A DNA stretch of 54,158 bases from an uncultured Cytophagales bacterium (GCA_937136415.1 CAKZOK010000149.1:1-54158), one strand, 5' to 3'. Counted from the first letter of the stretch, positions 36,984 to 46,212 are shown. The notes: generated from the letters alone by a model not told the origin. Made by a program: numbers and translations.

Positions 36984-37008
36984 TTTTTATCACAAAAAAC
37001 CTAAGAAT
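36984..37008. repeat. Left direct repeat flanking the Wadjet-like operon
   Basis: TTTTTATCAC, an A6 run and CCTAAGAAT. The same sequence with A9 lies at 43419-43446 on the other side of the operon. Here it is not part of a hairpin. Confidence 0.6.
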
Positions 37009-37030
37009 ATTTGTATTTTTTTATATCAAC

Positions 37031-37885
37031 TTATGATTTCGTAATCAAAATTTCTTGGTCTAATCCTTTTTTATATTTATGAATAAATTTGATAAGCAAA
37101 GTTATATTTTGTTGCTTTATTTTTTCTTCTTTAAAATTTATTTTTTGGTTATCATAACGTTCTCTATTTCCGTGCTTTTCAATCAAAATTTCAATATTTT
37201 TAGGAATAAAAAAAGTTGATTTATTAGAAAGATGTTTTTCAAATTCATTTAGATAAATTCCAATTCCTGCCAAATCAAAATCTCCAAAATGTAGGTAATT
37301 GTTTGGAATAGATTGTAACCATTTTATCAAATCTTTGCTCTGGTTTTGTGGATAACGACTCACAAATAATGGTTTAATATCTTCAAAGAGATGCTTCTGT
37401 TTTTCTATACATCTAAAATTTTCAGGATTTTCGATTCCTATAATCGTAAAATCTTTATGAGGAAGAAAGTTTTCAAAATCATAGATAAATTTGAAAATAC
37501 CATCAGTAAAGCTAAGTATAATAGGTTTATTATTCAGATTTGCCTCAACTGGAATATAACTATTTACTAAAAAACCTTTAAAGGTTCGGACTTTTTTTAG
37601 TTTGGAGTCAGAAGAAATAGCTGTCAATTCATTTCTTGATACATTTTCTTTATTGCTTACTTCAATGTATTTTTCTAAATCACTAATTCCATAGTTGTTT
37701 TTCAAATAAATAGACAATGATTGTTTATTTATTAGGTATAATTTTTTTTGTATTCGTCCTGTTCTATCAATAATTTTTTCTTTTATTAATTCTTCAATAG
37801 AAATATGTTTGGCTTTGCTTGATGATATTGATTCGCCATTTGAAAGTTGTACTAATATTTTAGCTATACGAACAGGTAATTTCAT
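37031..37885 (-). CDS. Wadjet JetD/MksG-like TOPRIM nuclease subunit (284 aa)
   Basis: It is the last gene of the four-gene operon, 6 bases after the SMC gene. The N-terminal half (about 1-140) looks like winged-helix/arm domains. The C-terminal half contains TOPRIM-type acidic motifs: Glu152 in TIIGIENPENF and Asp202-x-Asp204 in LHFGDFDLAGIGIY. A segment like NYLHFGDFDLAG is characteristic of JetD/MksG proteins (DUF2220-type). JetD nicks or cuts closed circular plasmid DNA after the SMC complex has extruded it. At 284 residues it is shorter than typical JetD (about 350-400), mainly in the N-terminal arm. Confidence 0.78.
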   Translation of the reverse strand: MKLPVRIAKILVQLSNGESISSSKAKHISIEELIKEKIIDRTGRIQKKLYLINKQSLSIYLKNNYGISDLEKYIEVSNKENVSRNELTAISSDSKLKKVRTFKGFLVNSYIPVEANLNNKPIILSFTDGIFKFIYDFENFLPHKDFTIIGIENPENFRCIEKQKHLFEDIKPLFVSRYPQNQSKDLIKWLQSIPNNYLHFGDFDLAGIGIYLNEFEKHLSNKSTFFIPKNIEILIEKHGNRERYDNQKINFKEEKIKQQNITLLIKFIHKYKKGLDQEILITKS

Positions 37886-37891
37886 AAAAAT

Positions 37892-40800
37892 TTAATTTGG
37901 GTTTCTCGTTTGTTTTATCAATTGTTTAACACGGGTTATGTTTTTGGAGTCTTTTGTTAAGTGGTAGGTGTATCGATAACTCATTGCATTTTGTGAAATA
38001 GGCGAACTATTGATAAGTAAGATATTTCTATCATTGGCAAATTTGAGAATACCTTGAACATTATTAGGGTGTAATTTTCCTATTTCGTCCATCATACAAT
38101 GCAAACGAAACTCGTGTTTGCTTTTCCTAGTTGCCTTTTCTTTAAAAACATTCAAAAGCATAATATTTATCATTGCCTTTGCCAAAACATCTGTCCCTTC
38201 TGAACCTACATTAGATAATTTTTCTACCCAACCTGTATCATTGTCATTTTCTATTATTCTAAACTGTAATTCAAATGAATCTGAAAGTGTAATTTCTTTT
38301 TCTCTTGAATCTTTCATTTCTTTAGAAAGTTTTTTCAATAGTGAAATAGCTCTATCATTTACGTTACTTTTGTCTTTGGGAGAAAATAAATCAGTCTTTC
38401 CTAAAGTGTATTTGTGTTCATCGTTAAACTTTTTGATTTCGACCAATAATACAAATATCTTATTCTTGCTTTCAATCGTTTTGAGCTGCATACTTTTGAT
38501 TGCACCAACAAAATTTCTTTCCTCAAAATCGTTATTTATATCTTTTATTACTCTACTTATTTCTCCTTCTTTTTCTATCAATGAATTAGTTTCTCGCCCA
38601 ATTAAGGTAATAATATGAACAAATTTTTCTCGTGTACGATTTCTGACCTCTTCCACTTTATTCTCATCAATATATTCTTTTATCATTTCGGCAAATGCAA
38701 AATATTCACTTTGTTCGATACATTTTACCTTAAACTGGAATATATTATTCTCGTCAAACTTGCCTGTTAGTTTGTTGATAGCTTCTTGCAACTCGTTGTA
38801 ACGCTTCGTAATGCTGTTATCTTTTGTTCGCAACTCATTTATTAGAAATACACAAGATTGCTTTGTTTTATGTTTTTTAGAAAAATTGATAATACACTCT
38901 TCAACAGACAAATAAATATCTTCATTCTTGAAATGCTCAAAGCTCTCTAAATCCTTTTTGTAGTTATCAAGTATATTTTTTATTTCTTTAATTTGATTAT
39001 TGTGTTCATTAAGTTTATCTGAAAGCTCGGTTTTTTGTTGCTCGTGTTTTTTTCTTTCTGTTTTTATTTTTTCTTTAAGGTTTTTATCTCTTGTTTTAAA
39101 TTCGTCTTCTCTATCAAATAACTCTTCTTTGTCTTTGTTGTAATTGCTGACTTTTTCTCTATTTTTTTTGATAAAAGTAAGTTCTTTCTCTATTTTATGA
39201 AGCTCTGATTTGATTTCTTCAATTTTTCCTGTATCTGCTCCTTTTTCGTCTAATTCTTTGGTTTGTTCTTTTTCTGTTGTTGCTTTTTTGTTTTTTATAC
39301 GTTTTTTTTCTACTTGAAATTGCTCTTTAAGCTGTTTTGTTTGTTCTGCGACTATTTTTTCTTCTATTGCTATTTTTTCAGCCTTTTCTTTCTTCTTCGA
39401 ACTAATTATATTCTCAATCTTGTTTTCAATCTTTTTGACTTTTTCCTCTGCTTTTTTCGTTTCTTGTTTCGAATTAGAAATTAGAATTTTTATATCTTTT
39501 ATAGCTGTTTCCTGTTCAGCCTTAGCCTTTGTTTTTATATCTGAAAGAAGAACAGAAAGCTCATTTAGCTTTTTTTGAGATGTGTTTTGAGTATATTTGC
39601 TTTGTTCTATAATCTGTTTTTGTATTCTAATTTTAGCTTGAAATTTCCTTCCTAAATTGGTTAATTCTTTGTTTGATTGAGATTTGAAATTTGTAATAGT
39701 TTGATGTATATTTTCAATCTGTTTTTCAAAGTCTTTTTTATCATTGATTAAATCAGCTACTGTTTTTACATTTTTATCAATTTGCTCTGTGTCAATAGTA
39801 ATTCCGTAAAAACTCAAATCCGTGTTTGGAACTTTTCTTGGGTGTAGTCCTTCTTTGAACAAAACGTTTTCCTCATCGATTACTTTTCCAATCGTTTTTT
39901 CCCAACCAACACTGTTTTCATTAAGCCAACCATACAAGGAGCTTTTGCTATTTTCTATTTTTGCACTAATTTGTTCTACTTTTTCAGTTAGACTTTCTTG
40001 TTTTTTTGTTTGGGTTTCTATTTTTCTTTCTAACTGTTCCTTTATACTTTTCTCCTCCAATTCTAACTCTCGTTTTAGAATTTTAATTTCTTCTTCTGCT
40101 TGTTTCTGTTTTATTTTATTTTCTAAAAAAGTAGAGTTTATGGTTGAGATTTCAGTTTTGTATTCTTCAATTTCTTCTTTATAGAATTGTTTGTATTGAG
40201 CTTCAAATAGTCTTTTTTCAAGTTCTAAACTTTCTCCTTGTATCGATTTTATTTTATTTTTTGCTAGTTTTAGCTCTTCGCTGTTTTGTATGCGAGCTTC
40301 TTCATAAATTATTTCATACTGCTCATTCAATTTATTTTTAAAATCTAGGAATGTCTTATCTAGTACATTTTTTTCAGCTTCTTTGTTGTTTTTAAATTTT
40401 GATAACTGGTTTTCTAATTGTTCTAAAAGAGCTTTATAACGTTGCTCAATTTCAAGAAATTTAGAAGTAAGAATTTGCATTTCCTCTGAGAAATAATTTC
40501 TTCTTGACTCTAGATTACTTTCATTATTTACACGCTCAATTATAGCTTGAATATTAGCCTTTTCATACGCTGTTTTTTTTGTCAAAATATCATCTAACTT
40601 TCCATTTACTTTTCCAATTTCTGATTGTATTTTATCTTTCTTTTCTTCAAAAATAGCAGTAAGCTGACTTAATTCTTTTGTTCTTTTTCCTTGTTCTTTT
40701 TCTTCTTTGTATAAAGATTTTTCAATTTGTGGCTGATTTTCCTGTATTTCATTCGAAGCATAGCCTAATTGAGAGGCTATTTCTTTTTTCTCTTGTTCTA

Positions 40801-41560
40801 TAAAACGCAGATTTGAATAGATACTAGAAATCTTTTCGGCTTGTTTTTCTACATTTTCTTCTGTCCATTTTCGAAGGTCGCTAAGGTTGGTTTCAAAATC
40901 TTTTAGATGTGATTGTGAGTAAGTGATGAGGTCAATTTTCGTTTCCTCATCGTCTAAGGATTTTATGATGGTCTGCTTTACAAATTCGGCATCTAATTTT
41001 GTATTCAAGAATACATTTGTAATTGTTCTGGGAATATTTTGATATTGTTTACTTTCAATTAGTGCATATTTTCTAAATTTTTGGTCTAATCCTTTATTAT
41101 TTCCATAGATAATATCTCTGTATTCTTGATAGCTTGTTGTCTTTCTTGTATAACCTATATTTTCTCCCAAAGCATCTCTAATTTTGTCCCAACTTTCGAA
41201 TGCTTTACCTTCTTTATCGATAAAATAATCTTTGTTATAGGCAGTAGCAAAAAAACGCAAAGCAACTCTACCTTGAGATTTGTAAGATAAAACACAAAAT
41301 TTACCTCTTTCTGTATGTATTTCATAAACAACATAAGAGTTTTGATAGGGAAAATAATACTCGGTATAATTTGTTTTTTCTTTCGAAATGCCTAATTTTT
41401 GCATATCTGCATTATAAAAAAAGAGAATAGCTCTAAGTAAGGTGCTTTTTCCGACACCTTGTGTACCTGTAAAATGAGCATTTCCTTCCAATTCAATTTC
41501 GGCATATTTCAACGCTTTGCCAGCACTATTTATAAATACGATTTTATTTAGGTATCTCAT
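37892..41560 (-). CDS. Wadjet JetC/MksB-like SMC ATPase (1222 aa)
   Basis: Head-coil-head SMC organisation. A Walker A motif (GTQGVGKST, residues 32-40) and an N-lobe (to about 230) are followed by some 700 residues of Glu/Lys-rich coiled coil, with a short hinge-like interval around residues 540-600 (SVGWEKTIGKVIDEE, LSFYGITI). The C-lobe has a signature-like SNVGSEGTD (from 1116) and a Walker B (MMDE, Asp1158-Glu1159). The Pro-Asn tail ends the protein. The signature lacks the usual SGGQ/STGE residues. MukB/JetC-type proteins have this size. The start overlaps the end of the upstream jetB-like gene by 17 bases, which indicates translational coupling. Rad50/SbcC is less likely: no zinc hook is visible and the partners are kleisin and KITE subunits. 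Confidence 0.82.
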   Translation of the reverse strand: MRYLNKIVFINSAGKALKYAEIELEGNAHFTGTQGVGKSTLLRAILFFYNADMQKLGISKEKTNYTEYYFPYQNSYVVYEIHTERGKFCVLSYKSQGRVALRFFATAYNKDYFIDKEGKAFESWDKIRDALGENIGYTRKTTSYQEYRDIIYGNNKGLDQKFRKYALIESKQYQNIPRTITNVFLNTKLDAEFVKQTIIKSLDDEETKIDLITYSQSHLKDFETNLSDLRKWTEENVEKQAEKISSIYSNLRFIEQEKKEIASQLGYASNEIQENQPQIEKSLYKEEKEQGKRTKELSQLTAIFEEKKDKIQSEIGKVNGKLDDILTKKTAYEKANIQAIIERVNNESNLESRRNYFSEEMQILTSKFLEIEQRYKALLEQLENQLSKFKNNKEAEKNVLDKTFLDFKNKLNEQYEIIYEEARIQNSEELKLAKNKIKSIQGESLELEKRLFEAQYKQFYKEEIEEYKTEISTINSTFLENKIKQKQAEEEIKILKRELELEEKSIKEQLERKIETQTKKQESLTEKVEQISAKIENSKSSLYGWLNENSVGWEKTIGKVIDEENVLFKEGLHPRKVPNTDLSFYGITIDTEQIDKNVKTVADLINDKKDFEKQIENIHQTITNFKSQSNKELTNLGRKFQAKIRIQKQIIEQSKYTQNTSQKKLNELSVLLSDIKTKAKAEQETAIKDIKILISNSKQETKKAEEKVKKIENKIENIISSKKKEKAEKIAIEEKIVAEQTKQLKEQFQVEKKRIKNKKATTEKEQTKELDEKGADTGKIEEIKSELHKIEKELTFIKKNREKVSNYNKDKEELFDREDEFKTRDKNLKEKIKTERKKHEQQKTELSDKLNEHNNQIKEIKNILDNYKKDLESFEHFKNEDIYLSVEECIINFSKKHKTKQSCVFLINELRTKDNSITKRYNELQEAINKLTGKFDENNIFQFKVKCIEQSEYFAFAEMIKEYIDENKVEEVRNRTREKFVHIITLIGRETNSLIEKEGEISRVIKDINNDFEERNFVGAIKSMQLKTIESKNKIFVLLVEIKKFNDEHKYTLGKTDLFSPKDKSNVNDRAISLLKKLSKEMKDSREKEITLSDSFELQFRIIENDNDTGWVEKLSNVGSEGTDVLAKAMINIMLLNVFKEKATRKSKHEFRLHCMMDEIGKLHPNNVQGILKFANDRNILLINSSPISQNAMSYRYTYHLTKDSKNITRVKQLIKQTRNPN

Positions 41561-42125
41561 CTTCTGTTTCGGTAGGAATATTTATGGTCAAGATTAGTTG
41601 TTCAAGATAATCAAATGAAGATAATACTTTATATTCTTGATTAACCTCGTTTTCTAATTCAATGAAAGTATCATCGGTTAATTTTTTCAAAATTCTGTCT
41701 AAAATATCTGGATTAGTTACCTTTGAAGTAGCTTTATTGAGGTATTTCAATTTTTTCAATTTCATTTCTAAGTCTGCATTTGTTGGTACTCTTGCTAATA
41801 TTTCAGAAGGGCTAAATCGAAAACCTGCACTAAACGAATTGTGAAAGGTTTTGAGAAAGTCAAGTATATCAATCCATTCGAAAGCCTTTTCTATTTTTTT
41901 CTCAAGGTCTATTGTTTTTTCTGGTCTGCTAAAATAAAAATATTCATTTCCTTTTTCCAAAACAAAATTAATATGTACAAAATACTCGTATAGATTTTCA
42001 AAATTATCGTCTTGGTCAATTATAGAATACAAACTTTGTATAGTCTGATTAGAACTATTCGAACTAATAAATTGCCCTTTACTCAATATTTTGAATATCT
42101 CATTTGTTTTTTTGGGTGCTTCCAT
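41544..42125 (-). CDS. Wadjet JetB/MksE-like subunit (193 aa)
   Basis: A small, mostly helical protein with two winged-helix-like units, as expected for a KITE/MukE-type protein. It begins NEIFKILSKGQFISSNSSNQ, has a beta wing in GNEYFYFSRPEKTIDLEKKI, and a second unit closing YKVLSSFDYLEQLILTINI. The assignment rests mainly on its position between the kleisin-like and SMC genes and on its size. It follows the jetA-like gene by 18 bases and overlaps the SMC gene by 17. In Wadjet complexes this subunit dimerises and braces the kleisin. Confidence 0.72.
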   Translation of the reverse strand: MEAPKKTNEIFKILSKGQFISSNSSNQTIQSLYSIIDQDDNFENLYEYFVHINFVLEKGNEYFYFSRPEKTIDLEKKIEKAFEWIDILDFLKTFHNSFSAGFRFSPSEILARVPTNADLEMKLKKLKYLNKATSKVTNPDILDRILKKLTDDTFIELENEVNQEYKVLSSFDYLEQLILTINIPTETEDEIPK

Positions 42126-42143
42126 TTTTTTTTGGATACTGTT

Positions 42144-43337
42144 TTATTTGGGATAAATTATGGCAAACTCAATTCCTTCTTTTTTTCCAATTTGCTCCGT
42201 TATTTCGAATACATCTTCATATTGAGAAACCAGTTGGCAATAAATAGTAACACGCTCATCAAAGGAAATAGTTGTAATAAAATTATAACTCATAGTGAAA
42301 TCAAATAAGTTGTTGCTACCTGCCAAAAAGCTATTCTTGACCTCTTCCAGATTAATTTGTATTTGCTCTTCAACTTGGTTTTCTAAATAGTCTTTGGAAA
42401 TTTTGTCAGCAATAGGTAATCTTGTTTTTTTTGCTAATTTTGATTTTTTTGCAATTTTTTTGAGGCTTTCAAATGCTTCTTCATCTTGTTGTAGATAATC
42501 AAGTGAAAGTTTTAATTTATAGCTAGGATTAGGCTCAAAAATTAGAGAATTATCTCTTTCTAGTACACTTTTTATATCTGTTTTTGTTTCAAGAATAAAC
42601 TGGTCTTTCAAATACTTTATCTGCCTTAATTTATCAATTATGATGCTCTGCTTCTGTATTTGATTTAAAAATTCAATTATTTGTTGTTCAATTTCTACAA
42701 GATTATGTTCACACTTAAATAATTGCTGCCTCAATTCAATAACAATAATTCTAAGTTCTTCATCTGTTGCATTTTTGAAAAAAGTAATGTTGTCTTCTTT
42801 TACTAAAGAAATAGTTTGGTCAATAAGTAATCTAATATTTCTACGTTTCTCATCAAAATTTTTAAGTTTAGCTTTCTTTATTTTGTAATTGGGTTCACTT
42901 TTAAATGTATTGTCTATATTTTTTTTTAAATCAATTATGTTTCTTAATGTAATAACTCCTATTTTTCTAAGTGTACTTTTTATAATTTTCAAATAATTGT
43001 ATTTTCTCTGCTCGTCTTGTTCTTCAAAGTAATAATTTATATTTTGTGTTACTTTTTCAAGATTTTCATTGATGTAAGATACATTAATCTCTTCATTTGC
43101 TCCCAATACTTGTTCAAAAAATTGCAAATATAAGTTATCTATTTCAAGAGTATTTCCATTTTGTCTTATAACTGAATGCTCAATTAGGAATTGAATTTTT
43201 TTATCATCTTCAATTAAATCAAGAGCGTACTCATACATGTAATCCATAGATTTACGCTTCTTAAACATTTCAGTAAGAAGTTTTTTTTCTCTAGCTAGAT
43301 TGGTTACAAGTTCATTTATAGTAGAAAAAGTGGACAT
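42144..43337 (-). CDS. Wadjet JetA/MksF-like kleisin subunit (397 aa)
   Basis: First gene of the operon. An N-terminal winged-helix-like domain (about 20-85), a long helical middle with coiled-coil stretches (about 90-270) and a C-terminal beta/helical unit (about 340-397, FTMSYNFITTISFDERVTIYCQ) fit a MukF/JetA kleisin that bridges the SMC heads. No strongly conserved motif is known for this family, so the call depends on the gene order JetA-JetB-JetC-JetD. It is somewhat shorter than JetA of type I systems (about 480 residues from memory). Very Lys/Ile-rich, in line with the AT-rich operon. Confidence 0.7.
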   Translation of the reverse strand: MSTFSTINELVTNLAREKKLLTEMFKKRKSMDYMYEYALDLIEDDKKIQFLIEHSVIRQNGNTLEIDNLYLQFFEQVLGANEEINVSYINENLEKVTQNINYYFEEQDEQRKYNYLKIIKSTLRKIGVITLRNIIDLKKNIDNTFKSEPNYKIKKAKLKNFDEKRRNIRLLIDQTISLVKEDNITFFKNATDEELRIIVIELRQQLFKCEHNLVEIEQQIIEFLNQIQKQSIIIDKLRQIKYLKDQFILETKTDIKSVLERDNSLIFEPNPSYKLKLSLDYLQQDEEAFESLKKIAKKSKLAKKTRLPIADKISKDYLENQVEEQIQINLEEVKNSFLAGSNNLFDFTMSYNFITTISFDERVTIYCQLVSQYEDVFEITEQIGKKEGIEFAIIYPK

Positions 43338-43418
43338 GTTTTAGTAATGTATTTCTAGTTTTTCTTTTTAATAGTTATTTTTTTACTAAAGTACATTTTT
43401 TTTGGTAAAAAATAAATA

Positions 43419-43446
43419 TTTTTATCACAAAAAAAAACCTAAGAAT
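43419..43446. repeat. Right direct repeat flanking the Wadjet-like operon
   Basis: TTTTTATCAC, an A9 run and CCTAAGAAT, matching 36984-37008 apart from three extra As. It includes the left arm of the rplL terminator. Confidence 0.6.
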
Positions 43447-43475
43447 TTCTAATAAATAGAATTTCTTAGGTTTTT
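43433..43475 (-). terminator. Strong terminator after rplL
   Basis: An 18-bp stem with one mismatch (43433-43450 with 43458-43475, core CCTAAGAA/TTCTTAGG) and a 7-nt loop are followed on the minus strand by a run of eight or more Ts. It separates the ribosomal cluster from the Wadjet-like operon. Confidence 0.88.
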
Positions 43476-43530
43476 AGAGAATCTTAAAGCTATATTGTTA
43501 AGCTAAGTATTCCATCAAATAATGGTTAAA

Positions 43531-43902
43531 TTATTTAACTTCTACTTCAGCACCAGCTTCTTGAAGTCTTTTAGCCATATCATCAGCTTCTGCTTTAGGA
43601 GCAGCTTCTTTGATTGCTTTAGGAGCAGTATCAACTAATTCTTTTGCTTCTTTCAAGCCTAAGCCTGTAAGTTCACGAACTAATTTTACAACTGCTAATT
43701 TAGAACCACCAGCAGCTTTCAAAATTACGTCAAATTCAGTTTGCTCTTCTGCTTCTTCAGCAGCAGCAGGACCTGCCATCATTACAGCACCACCACCAGC
43801 AGGCTCGATGTTATAATCTTCTTTCAAAATGTCTGCAAGCTCGTTAGCTTCTTTTACTGTAAGACCAACAAGTTGTTCTGCGATTGCTTTCAAATCTGCC
43901 AT
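43531..43902 (-). CDS. rplL: 50S ribosomal protein L7/L12
   Basis: 123 residues with the dimerisation helix (about 1-35, [20 protein letters not shown]), an Ala/Gly/Glu-rich hinge (about 37-54) and the C-terminal factor-binding domain ([51 protein letters not shown] in outline). It forms the multimeric stalk that recruits elongation factors. It is the last gene of this cluster, set apart from rplJ by a 303-base spacer. In most bacteria rpoB follows directly; here a terminator and an unrelated operon follow. Confidence 0.97.
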   Translation of the reverse strand: MADLKAIAEQLVGLTVKEANELADILKEDYNIEPAGGGAVMMAGPAAAEEAEEQTEFDVILKAAGGSKLAVVKLVRELTGLGLKEAKELVDTAPKAIKEAAPKAEADDMAKRLQEAGAEVEVK

Positions 43903-44205
43903 TATAGTATCTATTTAATTGAGGTTGTTAAATAATAAGTACTTAAAAAAAGACTTATTGAATATTAAAAGGGTTGAATAAATTGGTTTTAATCTATAAT
44001 ATAAAATATAACCAGTTTTTATTCTAAAAAGAAATACAACTTGGAAGCAGTATTTTGAATTAAATAATCAGAGTATAATTGAGTAGTTTCTTCCTGCAGT
44101 TGTCATTTTGTATAAAAGTTATACAACCACTCACTTTGATTATTTTTCTTTAATTGTCTTTATTATAGAGATTTTGATGTAAAATATCTACAAATAGAAT
44201 GATTA
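43903..44205. other. 303-base spacer between rplJ and rplL with two hairpins
   Basis: No gene. TTGTATAA (44108-44115) pairs with TTATACAA (44119-44126) in a tight hairpin, and AATAAGT (43934-43940) pairs with ACTTATT (43953-43959). The spacer is much longer than the tens of bases common between these genes. It could carry a second promoter or an attenuator/processing site that raises L7/L12 above L10. Confidence 0.6.
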
Positions 44206-44742
44206 TTACTTACCTTTTTCGGCGATTCCTTTAACCATTGCTGCAACACGACCACCACCACTAAGAATAGCTGCAGTAACTGTACGAGCAGGAGATTGAA
44301 GAAGCATAATAACTTCACCCAATACTTCATCTTTAGATTTGATTTCGCTCAACATGTTGAGTTTTTCTTCTCCAAAGAATAATGCTGCTTCTACTGATGC
44401 AGCTTTAAATACTGGTTTTTCTAATTTGTTCTTTTTACGAAAATCTTTAATGATTTGCGCTGGAAGTTTTGCAGTTTCGGGAGAAAACATAATAGCAGAG
44501 AAGCCTTTCAAAGCTCCTTCTTCTACTAATGGTTCGAAGTCTCCTTCAATTTGCTCTAATGCTTTACGAATAAGAGTGTTTTTAGCAACACGGTATTCTA
44601 TTCCTTTGTTGAAACAAGCACGACGAAGCGCATTTGTTTGTTCAACACTCATTCCAGAAGAATCAGTAAGATAGAAATTCGCAGAATTAGAAAACTTCTC
44701 CACCAAATCCTTAACTACTTGTGTTTTTTGATCACGATTCAT
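44206..44742 (-). CDS. rplJ: 50S ribosomal protein L10
   Basis: 178 residues with the family start (MNRDQKTQVVKDLVEKFSNSANFYLTDSSGMSVEQTNALRR in outline) and KGIEYRVAKNTLIRKALE. The C-terminal helix that holds L7/L12 dimers is present (about 135-178). L10 is the stalk base on 23S rRNA and, in many bacteria, an autogenous repressor of its own mRNA. It follows rplA by 27 bases. Confidence 0.96.
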   Translation of the reverse strand: MNRDQKTQVVKDLVEKFSNSANFYLTDSSGMSVEQTNALRRACFNKGIEYRVAKNTLIRKALEQIEGDFEPLVEEGALKGFSAIMFSPETAKLPAQIIKDFRKKNKLEKPVFKAASVEAALFFGEEKLNMLSEIKSKDEVLGEVIMLLQSPARTVTAAILSGGGRVAAMVKGIAEKGK

Positions 44743-44769
44743 AGTATTATTGTTTTGTGGTGGATTAAA

Positions 44770-45468
44770 TTATAGACCTTTGATAGACGCTTTGTCAATC
44801 TTTACAGATGGACTCATCGTTGTTGAAAGGTGAACACTTTTCATATAAGTACCTTTTGCAGTAGCAGGTTTTAGACGAACAAGCGTAGCAAGAAGCTCAC
44901 TAGCATTTTCGTTTATTTGCTCTGCTGTAAAAGAAGATTTACCAATACTTGCATGAATAATACCCGTTTTATCAACACGGAAGTCAATTTTACCAGCCTT
45001 TACGTCAGTAACAGCTTTGGTTACGTCCATTGTAACAGTACCAGCTTTTGGATTTGGCATAAGACCACGAGGACCTAATACTCTACCCAAACGACCGACT
45101 TTCGCCATTACAGTTGGCATTGTAATAATAACGTCCATATCTGTCCAGCCACCTTCAATTTTAGCGATATAATCGTCTAAACCTACCATGTCAGCACCAG
45201 CTTCTTTGGCTTCGGCTTCTTTGTCTGGAGTAACAAGTGCAAGTACACGTACTTTTTTACCTGTTCCGTGAGGAAGAGTAACCACACCACGAACCATTTG
45301 GTCTGCTTTACGTGGATCTACACCCAAACGCACATCGATATCAACAGAAGCATCAAATTTGGCAAGATTGATTTCTTTAATCAATTCACTTGCTTTATCC
45401 AACATATACTCTGCTTGAGGGTCGTATTTTGAAAGGGCTTCCTTACGTTTTTTAGTTAATTTTGCCAT
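44770..45468 (-). CDS. rplA: 50S ribosomal protein L1
   Basis: 232 residues, complete. Typical blocks are [67 protein letters not shown] motif ([19 protein letters not shown]) and a C-terminal [27 protein letters not shown]. It binds 23S rRNA at the L1 stalk and its own mRNA in other bacteria. It lies 83 bases after rplK. Confidence 0.97.
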   Translation of the reverse strand: MAKLTKKRKEALSKYDPQAEYMLDKASELIKEINLAKFDASVDIDVRLGVDPRKADQMVRGVVTLPHGTGKKVRVLALVTPDKEAEAKEAGADMVGLDDYIAKIEGGWTDMDVIITMPTVMAKVGRLGRVLGPRGLMPNPKAGTVTMDVTKAVTDVKAGKIDFRVDKTGIIHASIGKSSFTAEQINENASELLATLVRLKPATAKGTYMKSVHLSTTMSPSVKIDKASIKGL

Positions 45469-45551
45469 AAGATTTTTGTAGTCAAACGATTAAATTTAAT
45501 TAATCTCCTACATTTAGTTTTGTGAATAAAAATATTCTTTTCCTCTACTAC

Positions 45552-46001
45552 TTATTCAGCAGCTTCCCAAGGAGCAGTTCCTGTAACTGTCAGTCCCATA
45601 CTTCTAGCCGTACCAGCTACCATTTTCATGGCAGAGTGTACAGTAAATGCGTTAAGGTCTGGCATTTTCGTTTCGGCAATAGTTTGTACTTGTTCCCAAG
45701 TTACTTTACCTACTTTTTCACGATTTGGAACGCCTGATCCTTTTTTCACTTTTGAAAGCTCAATTAAGAGAGCAGCAGCAGGAGGAGTTTTTACGATAAA
45801 GTCAAAAGAACGGTCGCCATAGACTGTAATCTCTACTGGCAATGTTTGTCCCATACGGTCTTGAGTTTGCGCATTAAAACGCTTACAAAATTCCATAATA
45901 TTGACACCCTTTGCACCAAGAGCAGGTCCTACTGGAGGAGCTGGGTTGGCTTGACCACCTTTTACGATGACTTTAAGTTTTGCACTTATTTCCTTTGCCA
46001 T
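45552..46001 (-). CDS. rplK: 50S ribosomal protein L11
   Basis: 149 residues, a few longer than the usual 141 through a short C-terminal tail (GTAPWEAAE). Family blocks: [34 protein letters not shown] in outline, [24 protein letters not shown] and a C-terminal RNA-binding domain ending [11 protein letters not shown]11 forms the GTPase-associated centre. A 425-base gap separates it from nusG. Confidence 0.97.
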   Translation of the reverse strand: MAKEISAKLKVIVKGGQANPAPPVGPALGAKGVNIMEFCKRFNAQTQDRMGQTLPVEITVYGDRSFDFIVKTPPAAALLIELSKVKKGSGVPNREKVGKVTWEQVQTIAETKMPDLNAFTVHSAMKMVAGTARSMGLTVTGTAPWEAAE

Positions 46002-46212
46002 AATTGTGAAACGGTTGTTGTGATGTAATTAATTAAAATAGCCAGTATAATTAAATAAGTTAGCTATCTCAAATAACCACTTTACATATTACTAACAAAT
46101 GCTACAATAATAAATTTAGTTTTTGAATATTTGAAAGATAATCGTGGAAGCTTCATATCTAATAAATAATTGTTTCAAAGGCTAAATTTTTGGAGACAAA
46201 TCTATAATGAAT

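Noticed and set aside
39263..39484. Phe/Cys-rich open frame opposite the SMC coiled coil
   Set aside because: It is the antisense of Lys/Glu-rich codons, has extreme composition and no homology-like pattern. Several similar frames opposite this gene were rejected likewise.
37892..41560. SMC-like gene as SbcC/Rad50
   Set aside because: No zinc-hook CxxC was seen in the middle of the coil, no SbcD nuclease gene adjoins, and the neighbouring small subunits fit kleisin/KITE partners.
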